From contig NZ_OZ034992.1 in NCBI RefSeq assembly GCF_964030925.1, forward strand, positions 1,240,001-1,304,000: 64,000 nt of DNA, given 5' to 3'. Every line of letters starts with the position of its first letter. Positions within the stretch are counted from its first letter, which is position 1. The stretch is from Spiroplasma_E sp902809815. Lineage in GTDB: Bacteria; Bacillota_I; Bacilli_A; Mycoplasmatales; VBWQ01. Made by a program: the position numbers and the translations under genes. A model generated the notes under the pieces. The model had not been told where the DNA came from, made no database searches, and saw only the letters and a list, made by a program, of their open reading frames with translations. Below, piece after piece: positions 47,101 to 56,645 of the stretch.

Positions 47101-48042
47101 ATGCAACAAGATTTTTATATTAAAAAAATTTTCTATGCTTGTTATGTGAAAAATGTAGTATTACCTATTTCATTTTTGAATAATATTGGAAATAAGAAAG
47201 GTAAATCTTATGTTGGTAATAAACAAAAATTAAGAAATAGTACAGTTCGTACTAAAACTAATTTAATTCAAAAAGCATTACATAATTTTTATAATAGTAA
47301 GATGTTAAGTTTTGTTACTTTAACTTATAGTAATAATATGCAAGATGTTAAAAAAGCAAAGAAAGATATTCGTTTATTTTTTATTAAATTAAAGAAATGA
47401 TGAAATGACCCTAAACGTTTTGAACATTTGGGAGAATTAAAATATTTTTATGTTTATGAATATCAAGAACGTGGAGCTATACATTTTCATATAATTTTTA
47501 ATAGAAAGATACATAAAAGTATGTTAGCAGAATGATGAAGTCATGGTTTTAATGATTTAAGAGTTGTTCGTAAAGGTACAAATGAGTTTGTTATTAAATA
47601 TTTAGGTAAATATGTTACCAAATCATTAGATGATGCTAAATCTTTAAATCAAGAGGATGTTGGTATAAAAGCATATGCTTTTAGTCGTAATTGTAAAAAT
47701 CCTATTGTAGTTCGTGGTGTTAAGAAATTAACAATTGGAGATATAATTAAAGCAAGTTTTAATGCAACAAATGTGTTTTATTTTAAAACTCAAAGAGATA
47801 GTAATGGTGATACGGTTATGATTGGTGGTATTATTGAAAGTACTGTTGTAAATGATTATTTTAAAGAGTATGAAGATTATGAACGATATGTATATTTAAG
47901 TGCTTTATCATATAAGAATTATTTACGGACTAGCGAGATTGGTTATTTAATTCAAAGAGATAAAGATGTTTTGACTTGGGTTAATAAAGTTTTTGGTGAT
48001 AAAGTTGAAAAAATAGATTTTAGGAAAAAAGTTTTACATTAG
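47101..48042 (+). CDS. Plectrovirus replication protein (HUH endonuclease)
   Basis: Starts rolling-circle replication of filamentous phage DNA. The HUH motif is in YEYQERGAIHFHIIFNRK and a catalytic-Tyr region in FVIKYLGKYVTK. 313 aa; TGA=Trp at three or four places. CGGAG lies before ATG 47101. This gene type occurs in Spiroplasma plectroviruses such as SpV1-like phages. The rest of a compact plectrovirus operon follows. Confidence 0.85.
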
Positions 48043-48071
48043 AAAAAAAATTAATTTTTCTATAATTTTAC

Positions 48072-48100
48072 TTGTATATATATATATATATATATATAAT
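48072..48100 (+). promoter_or_regulatory. Promoter TTGTAT-17-TATAAT
   Basis: TTGTAT at 48072-48077 and TATAAT at 48095-48100 with exactly 17 bases between, most of them a TA dinucleotide repeat. It fires into the hairpin at 48109, so it would make a very short RNA. Confidence 0.55.
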
Positions 48101-48107
48101 GGTTAAT

Positions 48108-48150
48108 GGATATTAGTAATTACCGAACTTTTTACTAATATCTATTTTTT
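48108..48150 (+). ncRNA. Possible tiny RNA or terminator hairpin with anti-leader loop
   Basis: Stem GATATTAGTA (48109-48118) with TACTAATATC (48133-48142), then a T run. The loop contains CCGAACTTT, the exact complement of AAAGTTCGG, which is the ribosome-binding leader of both the rep gene (~47086) and the next gene (~48239). A consensus promoter ends 8 bases before it. Confidence 0.45.
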
Positions 48151-48261
48151 TATTTTAATTGTATTTTTTAAATTTTATGTTATATTTATAATTAAGATAA
48201 TTAATACCCATTATCTTAATCTAGCGTTAGTTCGCTTAAAGTTCGGAGGTTAAGTTTTTTT

Positions 48262-48537
48262 ATGTTTAAAGTTCAATTAGTTAATATTGAAAAAGGGCGT
48301 ATTATTCCCGATAAAAATAATAAAGGTCAAACATTGAAGTTTGATGTTTTGAAATTTGTAGAAATAAATAAACAAACGAGTGTACCAACTGGTCAAACAC
48401 GTGATAAATGATATAATCCAGAATTTGCTAGTGATTTTAATAATTGTTTATCTACTGTTGATTTAAAAGTTGGTAATTTTTATTCACTTGAACTTGATTT
48501 AAGCGGTAATATTAAAAAACTTTCTAATTGAAAATAG
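48262..48537 (+). CDS. Plectrovirus small protein, possible ssDNA-binding protein
   Basis: 91 aa. FKVQLVNIEKGRIIPDKNN then ...KVGNFYSLELDLSGNIKKL looks like a small beta-barrel. The position right after Rep fits the single-stranded DNA-binding protein of filamentous phages; there is no diagnostic motif. AGTTCGGAGG is its leader. Confidence 0.55.
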
Positions 48538-48595
48538 TTATTTATTAAAAAGGTAATTTTAAATAATTATTAATATGTTAGGAGTTAATTAAATT

Positions 48596-48769
48596 ATGGC
48601 TAAAAATGATAATTGTTCATGTGAACAAGCATTTCATTTAGCGATTTATATATGCAAACTTTGTGACCAAGTTATTTGTCCTAAAAAAGTTTTACAAAAC
48701 TTATATACTAAAAAATATTATTGTCCAAATGGTGGTTGGCCCTTAATTACTGGACCATTTTTGATATAA
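48596..48769 (+). pseudogene. Plectrovirus small Cys-rich gene interrupted by IS3
   Basis: ATG 48596 follows GGAG. Reads MAKNDNCSCEQAFHLAIYIC with further CKLC, CP and YYC pairs. The IS enters after CPNGG, and the present reading ends in the IS at 48769. Removing the IS and one GTGG restores ...CPNGGLCLFVFQI and a stop inside the next gene. Confidence 0.6.
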
Positions 48770-49855
48770 AATTCTAAATTTTAATTTGTAAAATTGGTGG
48801 TTTTAGAAATTTAGAATGTATTCTTTCATAATTATAAAACATAACATATTGATTTACATCATTTATAGCTTCATTGATGGATAAATATTGATTTGATCCT
48901 TTAGGTAGTCATTCTTGAGATAAATGAGAAAATCAGTTTTCAGATAATACATTACCACCAATATCATAAGGTTGTTTTTTGCTTAAAATTATTTGTTTAT
49001 CCTCTGCTCATTTTGTGATATCCTGACAATAAAATTCGTTGGCGTTATCTGAATGTAAAATAACATTTTTTACTTGATTTCAAGAAAATTGTTTGTTGAT
49101 TTTTTCAAGAGCAGGAAGAATTAAATCCTGATATGATTTATTAGGAGCAATATTATAACTAACAACATTATTTGAATAAAAATCAATAATTACAAAAAGA
49201 TATAATCATCCTTCTTTAGTATTTATTTGTTTAGTGTCCATTGATCAAATTTGATTTGAAGAGGTTGTACTTTTATAATCTTTGTTTACTTTATCCATTG
49301 TAGGTATTCACTTATTTGGATTTTTTTTGTTTTTAGGATAGTTATTTTTAGTTTGTTTTAATCCTTGAATATTGTGTTCTTTCATAATTTTTCGCATTTG
49401 TTTTATTGATAATTCTATATTTAAAATGATATTTTTTTCTTGTTTTAATCACTCTTTAAAAGCTGAAAAAATTCTTAAATATCCATAAATTCTGCCTTTT
49501 CTTGTAGAATGAAATTCGATTAAAAGTTGGCATATTTTTTGATATTTATGATTGCATTTAATAATATGATTTTCTTCTTTTTTAATAGGTTTTTGTTTAT
49601 TTTTTAAAAAGTAATATGTTGATCTGTTTAATTGAAGATATTGACATAGGTTTCTAATTGAATATTGATTTTTACAATCATCAATAATTTTAATTTTTTC
49701 TTTGATATTTAATTTGTTAATTACTAATGCTATTTGTTTAATTTTATCCATTAATAAAAATCCTTTCAGGTTAAAATTAGTGTTAATTATATAACACAAT
49801 TGTTTTTAGAATACATTCAGGTTTTTTAAATTAATGGTCTAGTAAAAAGGGCTAA
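48736..49855 (-). mobile_element. IS3-family element, copy A (1120 bp)
   Basis: Ends TTGGCCCTTAATTACTGGAC and (outer right, complement) TTAGCCCTTTTTACTAGACC form imperfect inverted repeats. Target duplication GTGG (48732-48735 and 49856-49859). The sequence matches copy B over its whole length. Inserted in the plectrovirus. Confidence 0.9.
48774..49751 (-). CDS. IS3-family transposase, copy A
   Basis: 325 aa, OrfB-type. N-terminal helical part, then the rve core with catalytic Asp in QIWSMDTKQI, Asp in LHSDNANEFY and Glu in NVLSENWFSHL. No separate OrfA is seen, so this element seems to make do with one ORF. AAAGGAT precedes the ATG. Confidence 0.88.
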
Positions 49856-49862
49856 GTGGCCT

Positions 49863-50279
49863 ATGCCTATTCGTGTTCCAAATTTAAGACATTTAACAGT
49901 ATTTTTTGATGTTCATGGGGAATCAACTAGACCAACTTTTTCACCACAATTAAATTTTGGTCAAATTAATATTTTTTCAAGTGAGAAAGTAACACCAGTT
50001 CCACCAAATAGTCCTTTTAACCCTGAATATGAGCGTGTTAGTTGATATGATGTTTTTGGTCATTTGCGTAATGCTTTTAGATGAGTACTTTATGGTGTTG
50101 TTGGTAAGGTTTTACCAGTTGAACCATTAAGAGAGTTTTTTACTAAACTTGATGGATTATTGAGACGTATTTTTGATGATACTATTAGTTCTGTTTTAAA
50201 TGTTGATTTTACTAGTGGTTTAGAACAAGTTTTAACTTTATGAGTATTTTTAAAAGCAGTTGGATTTTTAGTTGGTTAA
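49863..50279 (+). CDS. Plectrovirus membrane/virion protein
   Basis: 138 aa, four TGA as Trp. MPIRVPNLRHLTVFFDVHGE at the N-terminus, Pro/Ser-rich middle (TPVPPNSPFNPEYERVS), a hydrophobic C-terminal helix (LWVFLKAVGFLVG). In plectroviruses proteins at this spot are minor virion or assembly proteins. The start overlaps the disrupted small gene. Confidence 0.55.
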
Positions 50280-50290
50280 GAGTTGAAATA

Positions 50291-50827
50291 ATGCCTTGAT
50301 ATGGTTATTTACTTTTAGGAGTTATATTATTAATAATACTTTATCCATTTTTAATAACTAGAAAAAATATAAAGATATTACAACGTGTAGGTAGTTATAT
50401 TATTTCAGCACCACCACGTACTGGTAAATCTGCCCTTGCTTGTTGTTTAGCACAAAAACATAAAGGTAGAGTAGTAAGTCCTATTCCTATTAAAGTGCGT
50501 AATGAGTATAGTTATCGTTGTTCTTATGATGATGTTTTTAAATTTAATCAATTAAATAGTAATTATGCTTTTAAAGAGAATGATATGCTTGTTTTTGATG
50601 AATTAGGTTTAAAAATTAATAGTAATGATTTATCACCCGAATTTAAAGAAACACAAGAAAGTTTAGGAATGTTTTGTAAATTGATAGGTCATAATTTTAA
50701 TGGAATTATGTATATGATTGAACAACACCCCGATAGAATACCAAAACAAGCACGTGAAAAAGTAGAATATATTGTTCAAGTTAAAAGAATGCGTATTTTA
50801 TTATGGACGTATTGCAACCTTAGTTAG
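50291..50827 (+). CDS. Zot-like phage assembly ATPase, likely truncated
   Basis: Inner-membrane ATPase that extrudes filamentous virions. N-terminal helix YGYLLLGVILLIILYPFL, Walker A SAPPRTGKSALA, Walker B MLVFDELG. Ends QVKRMRILLWTYCNLS at 178 aa. In the +1 frame the sequence continues GRIATLVRFNKNINER to a stop, suggesting a lost base near the end. Confidence 0.7.
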
Positions 50828-50842
50828 ATTTAATAAAAATAT

Positions 50843-50872
50843 AAATGAGAGATAAAACTCTCATTTTTTAAT
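50843..50872 (+). terminator. Terminator closing the plectrovirus unit
   Basis: AAATGAGAG (50843-50851) with CTCTCATTT (50858-50866), then TTTT. Confidence 0.75.
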
Positions 50873-51292
50873 TGTTAAATAAAAAAACTTTAAAACTCTC
50901 GTAGATAGTCTAATTGTGAGTACTAAATGTAAATACTACTACATGAGTATAAAAGAGTAATTTATTTATTTTTATTGAATTGTTATTGTATGAAATTGAA
51001 ATTAAATTTGTATAGAAATGCAATAACCATAAACCCTGTTCTTTAATTATTAATAAATTATTACACATAAGGGGGGTTATATATTACATACATACCTCAT
51101 CAATAATATCATAACATAAATAAATTAATTATTAAATATAATTTTTTATTTACGTATATGTGCTTCACTCATCAAGAGTGAAAGCACAATATATTACGTA
51201 TACGTATTAATAAAAATATATATATATAAGCCTTTTATCACTGTAGGTGATAAGGCTTATACGTAAAAATACGTATTAGAAAGGAATATTAT
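50873..51292 (+). promoter_or_regulatory. Control region of the tailed-phage early operon
   Basis: No gene seen. TACGTA-type sites at 51151, 51195-51206 (palindrome TACGTATACGTA), 51259 and 51270; a hairpin GTGCTTCACTC/GAGTGAAAGCAC (51160-51187); and a strong one AAGCC...GGCTT (51228-51258) with the GTGATAA/TTATCAC core. Reads as repressor operators and leader structures, possibly an origin. Confidence 0.55.
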
Positions 51293-51784
51293 ATGCCAAA
51301 TATTAGTTTAGATTTAAAAACTAAAATACAAGAATCAACTAATGGTGGAATATTATTAGAAATTGGTGAATATGAAACATGATTTCCTAAACAATATACT
51401 AGTATTGACGAAAATAATAAAAAAATAGCATTAAAAATATTTGAAAATTTTGATTATAAATTAGGTAAAAATTCAATTACAGAAAATATGAAAAGTATTA
51501 AAGGTAGTGAAGTTTTAAAATATATAAAAAATATTCCAGATATTACTACAAATGAAAATGAATTAATATCTTGTGAATTTTATGAACAATATAATGGTTA
51601 TTATATTTTTACAAATGATAAAAATCAAGAATGTTTTAAATATAACATTACATGAGAACAAGATATGAAAAGTTTTAAAATAAATAATCCATATAATGAT
51701 AATGATTTAGCAATAAATTATATTGTTACACCAATGAAAGATATAAATACTCATAATGAAAAAATATTTTATTTAAAGTATTAA
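51293..51784 (+). CDS. Phage early protein, 163 aa
   Basis: First gene of the early operon; AAAGGAATATT precedes ATG 51293. Acidic, Asn/Lys/Ile-rich, no motif recognised. Two TGA are Trp. Confidence 0.6.
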
Positions 51785-51795
51785 AGGAAATTAAT

Positions 51796-51912
51796 ATGTT
51801 ATTAAATGTTGAAAAAATAGAATTAATAAAAAAATTATGTAATGAAAAATTACTTAAAAATAAAAAATATATTGAAATACAAGAAATATTAAAAATTATA
51901 GAAAGAGAGTAA
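51796..51912 (+). CDS. Tiny phage protein, 38 aa
   Basis: AAAGGAAATTA precedes ATG 51796. Helical, charged (MLLNVEKIELIKKLCNEKLL). No family recognised. Confidence 0.4.
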   Translation: MLLNVEKIELIKKLCNEKLLKNKKYIEIQEILKIIERE

Positions 51913-51918
51913 TTAATT

Positions 51919-52077
51919 ATGTTGAATTTAAAAGAAGATAAAAGAATATATTTAAAATATGAAGAAATTGAAAAAATATTTGGTTCATGTGATATATGTA
52001 ATAAAAATTCATCATTTGCAAATAGAACTTGTAATAAATGTTTTTATAAATTAATAGGTGAAAAAAATGAAATGTAA
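51919..52077 (+). CDS. Tiny zinc-finger protein, 52 aa
   Basis: Two CxxC pairs: CDIC and CNKC, spaced like a zinc ribbon. AGAGAG lies before the start. The gene overlaps the next one. Nucleic-acid or protein binding is a guess. Confidence 0.5.
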   Translation: MLNLKEDKRIYLKYEEIEKIFGSCDICNKNSSFANRTCNKCFYKLIGEKNEM

Positions 52078-52249
52078 TATACATAATGAAAAATATATAT
52101 GATTTTCTGAATTAGAAAAAACATATTATTGTAATAAATGTATTGATGAAATGATTGAAGAAGATATGTATTTAACATCAAATAATTGAGATTACTTATA
52201 TGAATATTATATTAATGAATTACAATTAGAAAATTTTAAAGGAGTGTAA
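52067..52249 (+). CDS. Tiny zinc-finger-like protein, 60 aa
   Basis: MKCNIHNEKYIW then CNKC: a C-x2-H ... C-x2-C pattern. Overlaps the end of the preceding gene by 11 bases. Acidic C-terminus. Confidence 0.5.
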
Positions 52250-52251
52250 AT

Positions 52252-52461
52252 ATGAATAGATTAGAATTACAAAATGCAAGAAAATTAATAGAAAAATTTG
52301 AAGAATTACAAGAAGAATTTAATAGTAAATATGAAAATAGTTTAGATGTTAGAATTGATGATGATTATGAATTAAACATTAGTAATGATTATTTTACATA
52401 TGAAGATGTAAATAAATTAGAACAAGCAATTATTGATTATAAAAGAATTTTTAAAGGTTAA
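52252..52461 (+). CDS. Phage protein, 69 aa
   Basis: Helical N-terminus and a compact acidic body (KYENSLDVRIDDDYELNISN). AAAGGAG precedes the ATG at the end of the previous gene. No family recognised. Confidence 0.5.
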   Translation: MNRLELQNARKLIEKFEELQEEFNSKYENSLDVRIDDDYELNISNDYFTYEDVNKLEQAIIDYKRIFKG

Positions 52462-52476
52462 AGGAGATAAATAAAT

Positions 52477-52656
52477 ATGGTAGCAGCAGCACTTAAAAAA
52501 CATGAAGATAAATTATTAATTAAAAATTTAAAAATTCGTCTTACTAAAAATGATCATTATGAATTAAAAACATATTGTTATGAAAGAAATATAACTATGA
52601 ATGATTTTGTAAGGGATTTAATAAAAAATGCAATAAATAGAAAGAGTGATAAATAA
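52477..52656 (+). CDS. Ribbon-helix-helix protein, 59 aa
   Basis: A short strand (LKIRLTKNDHYELKTY) followed by two helices with ITMNDFVRDLIKNAI, the classic RHH/Arc pattern. Such proteins bind DNA as dimers; here it may control the early operon, for example at the TACGTA sites (inference). AAAGGAG precedes the ATG. Confidence 0.6.
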   Translation: MVAAALKKHEDKLLIKNLKIRLTKNDHYELKTYCYERNITMNDFVRDLIKNAINRKSDK

Positions 52657-53426
52657 TGAATAATTTATATAAAAAAATACTTAAATTACAATTAGAAATT
52701 GGTAGTACACCTAAAAATGGTTTTAATACTCATGGTAATTATAAATATTGATTATTAAGTGATATTTTTAATAAATTAAAAGGACTATGTAGAGAACTAA
52801 ATATACTTATTTTACATTCAGATAATTCAGAAAATATGAATATAAATAAAATAGAAAATATTAAAGAATTTATGGATAAAAATAATAATAAAATACAAAA
52901 TGTAACAAAAGAAATAGAAGTTTCATATCAAAAAAAATATTCAATTATTGATTTAGATAATATAGAATTTAGAGAAGATTTTAATATTTTTGCTTGTGCT
53001 AAAAATACAGATATAGCAAAAGCAAAAGGTAGTGCAGAAACTTATGCTTATAGATATTTTTTAATGAATTTACTTTTATTAAGTGAAGATGAACTTGACC
53101 CAGATAATGATAATGTTAATTTAATTCAAAATAATAAACAACAAAATAATTATATTAATAATAATGTAAAAATACAAAATGAAAAATGAGAACCAAGTGA
53201 AAAACAATTAGATTATTTTGAAAAATATATGATTACAAATACAGTTTTATTTGATGAATGTATAAGAGAAGATATGGAAAGATTAAATCCAAATAATAAT
53301 AAAGATTTTTTAATATTAATGGGTGAAAATTATTTAAAAACTTTATTTGATAAATTTAAAGAAATTCGTGAAAGATTTAAAAATTTAAAAAATAATAATA
53401 AAAGTGAATATAGAAATTATGAATAA
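52656..53426 (+). CDS. erf: ERF-family single-strand annealing protein
   Basis: Phage recombinase that anneals single strands. N-terminal YKKILKLQLEIGSTPKNGFN with GNYKYWLLSDIFNKLKGLCRELN and later AKAKGSAETYAYRYFLMNLL followed by an acidic stretch match the ERF core (the A.GSA.TYA.RY segment is diagnostic). C-terminal helical region with EKWEPSEKQLDYFEKYM. 256 aa. Starts within the stop of the RHH gene (ATGA overlap). Confidence 0.8.
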
Positions 53427-53529
53427 ATGTAAATATTGTAATAAAAGAATTTGATTAACTAATTATTGATGTATGAATTGTTTAAAAATATTAGTTATAA
53501 ATTTAAATAAAAAAAAGGAGAAAAAATAA
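53419..53529 (+). CDS. Tiny zinc-ribbon protein, 36 aa
   Basis: MNKCKYCNKRIWLTNYWCMN: C-x2-C ... C-x2-C. Overlaps the end of erf. AGTGAATATAG upstream is a poor ribosome site, so translation is probably coupled. Confidence 0.45.
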
Positions 53530-53530
53530 T

Positions 53531-53698
53531 ATGAATAAAGAAAAATTAATTAGTTGACTAAATATAATTTTAGATAGTGATATAGAACAATATAATAAAG
53601 AAAAAGACATATATTATTTAAATAAATTAAGAGGTTCAATTGATTTTATTAAAATTTTAATTAATAAAATAAAATGTGGAGAGTTTGATAATGAATAA
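53531..53698 (+). CDS. Phage protein, 55 aa
   Basis: AAAGGAG ahead of ATG 53531. Helical; no motif recognised. Overlaps the next gene by 8 bases. Confidence 0.45.
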
Positions 53699-53969
53699 AG
53701 AAAATTACTATATATTTACATATAAAGAATGTCAATTATTAGAAGAGAAATATAAATTAGATTTTCCTTATTATGTTGGTAATAAATTAAGAAGTGAATG
53801 TGATGAGTGTAAAAGTATTACTGATAATGATGTATTAGATTGAATTAATGAAGAAATGGCAAAAGTTGAAAATTTATTAAAAAAATATAAAAATAAAAAA
53901 ATGTTAAAAGGTTATTATTTAGGATTAGAAAAAGCAAAATCTTATTTTGTTTGTAGAGAGGGACAATAA
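53691..53969 (+). CDS. Phage protein, 92 aa
   Basis: GTGGAGAG precedes the start. Cysteines in SECDECKS might bind metal. Lys-rich C-terminus. No family recognised. Confidence 0.5.
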
Positions 53970-53971
53970 TA

Positions 53972-54574
53972 ATGAATAATTATTTACTTTCAATTGACCC
54001 AAGTATTAAAAATACTGGATTTACATTATGAGAAAAACAATGATATCAAAATGATATTAAATCTTATCCTACTTATTTTAGATGAAAACCAATATTAATT
54101 AAAAGTTATAGTTTTAAAAAATATAGTACTGGAGTTGAAATTAGTAAATCAGATTATATTTATAATAATAACTTTAATTATTTAATACTTAATCAAATAG
54201 AAAAAGAATTAGATTTTCAATTAGGAAGTAAAAATTCAAAATCCAACTTTAATCTAATTATAGAACGTGGTACTTTTCATAGTAAAAATGGTATTGGTTA
54301 TGAAACACAAGAACATTTAAGAGGTTTTATTGCTGGTCAATTTAATAAATTAATAACAAAAGATATGTTAATAAGTCCAAGTGAATGAAAGAAATGATAT
54401 AAAGAAAATTATAAAAATATAGAAATAAATTATAATAATTGAAAAAAAGAATATTCTTTAATATTAGTTAAAGATTTAATTACTTTTAATAATTGAAATA
54501 TAACAATATCAAATCATGATGAAGCAGATAGTTTATTAATTGGTTGATATTATTTAAATAAGGAGAATAAATAA
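53972..54574 (+). CDS. RuvC-like Holliday junction res olvase
   Basis: RNase H-fold nuclease, 200 aa. The three acidic sites of the RuvC type are visible: LLSIDPSIKNTGF near residue 8, LIIERGTFHS mid-protein, and HDEADSLLIGWYY near the end. Nine or so TGA codons are Trp. Would cut branched DNA after recombination or before packaging. GGAC... AATA ATG start. Follows ERF in the same operon, a typical pairing. Confidence 0.75.
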
Positions 54575-54735
54575 TGAAATGTTTACTGTGTGAAAAAAGA
54601 GCAGTAGGAAGTCGAAAAATTATGAAATTAGAAGCATATAGTAACGATAATTTTTCATTTAACTTATATTTTTGTAAAAAACATTTAGAAAAAGAATTAA
54701 ATATGAATGGTATAAAAATTAAGGAGAATAAATAA
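54574..54735 (+). CDS. Tiny CxxC protein, 53 aa
   Basis: MKCLLCEKRAV then FCKKHLEKE: C-x2-C ... C-x2-H, likely zinc binding. Overlaps the res olvase stop by one base. AAGGAG precedes it. Confidence 0.5.
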   Translation: MKCLLCEKRAVGSRKIMKLEAYSNDNFSFNLYFCKKHLEKELNMNGIKIKENK

Positions 54736-54905
54736 TGTTTATGAATTTTAAATTAAAAAAAATAACAAAAATTAATAAATTATTAGATGAAAGAGCTTCT
54801 TTTTTACATATGTATTTACTTTATAGTAATGAACAAATAAAAAAAGATGTAACTATTATTTATTTAAATAATTATTTAAATAAATTAAATAAGGAAGTAA
54901 AATAA
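54735..54905 (+). CDS. Phage protein, 56 aa
   Basis: AAGGAG before ATG 54735; one-base overlaps at both ends. Helical, Lys/Asn-rich. No family recognised. Confidence 0.45.
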   Translation: MFMNFKLKKITKINKLLDERASFLHMYLLYSNEQIKKDVTIIYLNNYLNKLNKEVK

Positions 54906-55087
54906 TGCAAAAACAAAAACAAGAAAAAGTATTACTTAAATGTATTGTTAAAGATTGTAATAGTAAAGTATTAGTTACTTTAAAAATTGGAAATATAGAA
55001 GATAGTGCTGTTCAATTTTTTAATATGTGTTATTTTCATAAAAAACAATTTAAAAATAAAATAAAAGAAATTAAAAATAAGGAGTAA
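54905..55087 (+). CDS. Tiny Cys-containing protein, 60 aa
   Basis: LLKCIVKDCNS and MCYFHKK give a C-x4-C ... C-x2-H set like a small zinc fold. AAGGAAG precedes it. Confidence 0.5.
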   Translation: MQKQKQEKVLLKCIVKDCNSKVLVTLKIGNIEDSAVQFFNMCYFHKKQFKNKIKEIKNKE

Positions 55088-55090
55088 ATA

Positions 55091-55375
55091 ATGAATTTAT
55101 GAGACTTTTTAAAATATAGTGATAAATATAATGTTTTTAAAATATTTACTGAAGATAAAGAAATATATTTTTCATGAAATGGTGGAAATAGTGAATTAGA
55201 TGATGACCGTACTTTATTAGGTTATGAATTAGCAGACTGAAAAGTATTATCATATAAGTTAGACCCAGATAGTTTAGAAATTGAAGTATTTGTTGCACCA
55301 GATAATCAATTAATGCAAAATTATAATCATTTTCCAAAAACAAAAGAAGAAAGATTAAATTATAATAAGGAGTAA
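55091..55375 (+). CDS. Phage protein, 94 aa
   Basis: AAGGAG before ATG 55091. Acidic, Tyr/Trp/Asp-rich: DDDRTLLGYELADWKVLSYK. A compact beta-rich fold is likely. No family recognised. Confidence 0.5.
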
Positions 55376-55378
55376 ATA

Positions 55379-55645
55379 ATGATAATGATAAATTGTACAA
55401 TAGATGAATTTTTAAATAAATGAAAAAAAGAAAAACATTATGATGTAAGTGTTGGTCATTTTTCAGGTGAAGGAGATTTTACTTTAAATTTTAAAGATTT
55501 GCATATTGACAAAAATAATATTGAAGAATTTGAAGAATTATTAAATGATTATAATATTAATAGAAAAATTTGAGAAAAAATAGAAAAATGTAAACAATGT
55601 CATCATCATAATTCTCAAATAGAAATTAATGATGATGATGAATAA
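55379..55645 (+). CDS. Phage protein, 88 aa, last of the early operon
   Basis: AAGGAG before ATG 55379. Near the C-terminus KCKQCHHHN forms a Cys/His metal-binding cluster. Ends in an acidic tail EINDDDE. Confidence 0.5.
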
Positions 55646-55683
55646 AATAATTAAATAATCTATATTTAATATAGAAAATATGA

Positions 55684-55735
55684 TATAATTAATAAAGAGA
55701 AATTACTCATTCCTAAATAATTTCTCTTTTTTATT
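55684..55735 (+). ncRNA. Terminator or tiny RNA upstream of DUF3800
   Basis: TATAAT at 55684-55689 is followed by stem AAAGAGAAATTA (55694-55705) with TAATTTCTCTTT (55718-55729) and a T run. The loop holds ACTCATTCC, exactly complementary to GGAATGAGT at 55774-55782 in the leader of the DUF3800 gene. Works as a terminator of the early operon; a regulatory role is inferred. Confidence 0.5.
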
Positions 55736-55790
55736 TTTTTTGATTTATAATATTATTAACAAATAAAAAAATGGGAATGAGTTTTTATTT

Positions 55791-56645
55791 ATGAGTAATA
55801 ATAATATAAATGAATATTGATTATATTTAGATGATAGTGGTAAATTTCTTAATAAAAGCGATAAACATGTAATTTATGGTGGTATTATTTTTAATAATAA
55901 AAATAAAAGAAATAATTTTATTAAAAGTTTTATTGAAGCAAAAAAGAAAGTAACAAAAAAATCTGAAATAAAAGGAGATGATATTGCTAAAAAATATATT
56001 AAATTTAAAAAAAGTCCTTATAAAAAAGCAGATATAGAAAATTTAATTAGTAAATACAAAATAATAGATAATTTATTTTGCGTTTGAACATGCAAAAAAG
56101 ATTTAATTTTACCAACTTCAGATGAAGAACATGCAAAATTAAAAAATAATGAATTAATTGCTTTATTAATAAAAAAATTAATTGAAAATAAAACTATATT
56201 ACCTAATTCAAATATAAATTTATATATTGATGATATTTATACACAACCTATTCAAGAAATAGATGCAATTAATTTAAAATCATATCTAAATAAAAATTAT
56301 TCAAAAAATGGAATAATTAGATTTTTAAGAACAAAAAATATAATCATTAATAAAGTAAAATACTTAGATTCTAAAATATATAATTGTATACAGGCATGTG
56401 ATATTATTGCAAATTTTTGTAATAAATATTTAAATAAACATAAAGACGCAAAACAATTATTAAATATATTTGAAAATTTTGAATTTAATATAATTGCTTG
56501 TAAGTTTCCGGTAATTATATATAATAATAGTATATTAGATATAAAATGCTGTTGGTCAGAGTCTAGTCAGGTAAATACTACTGGAAATAAAGTTGCTGGT
56601 GTGTTCTTAGAGAGCAGGCAAGCTGCCCAACAAGATAAGGAATAA
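55791..56645 (+). CDS. DUF3800 protein
   Basis: 284 aa. Motifs of the DUF3800 family, thought to have an RNase H-like nuclease fold: YLDDSG at residues 12-17, NLYIDDIY in the middle, and CIQACDIIANFCNKYL. Function in the family is not settled. The natural protein seems to end near ILDIKCC; the last ~30 codons run through the structured RNA described next, use TGG for Trp once and have a very different composition. The leader contains GGGAATGAGT but no strong ribosome site. Stands between the early operon and the lipoprotein gene. Confidence 0.75.

Noticed and set aside
48061..48100. The TA dinucleotide run as a microsatellite of interest by itself
   Set aside because: In so AT-rich a genome, short TA runs are expected; its value here is only as promoter spacer.
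55646..55790. Type III toxin-antitoxin (repeated RNA antitoxin before a toxin gene)
   Set aside because: No tandem repeats before the DUF3800 gene; only one hairpin.
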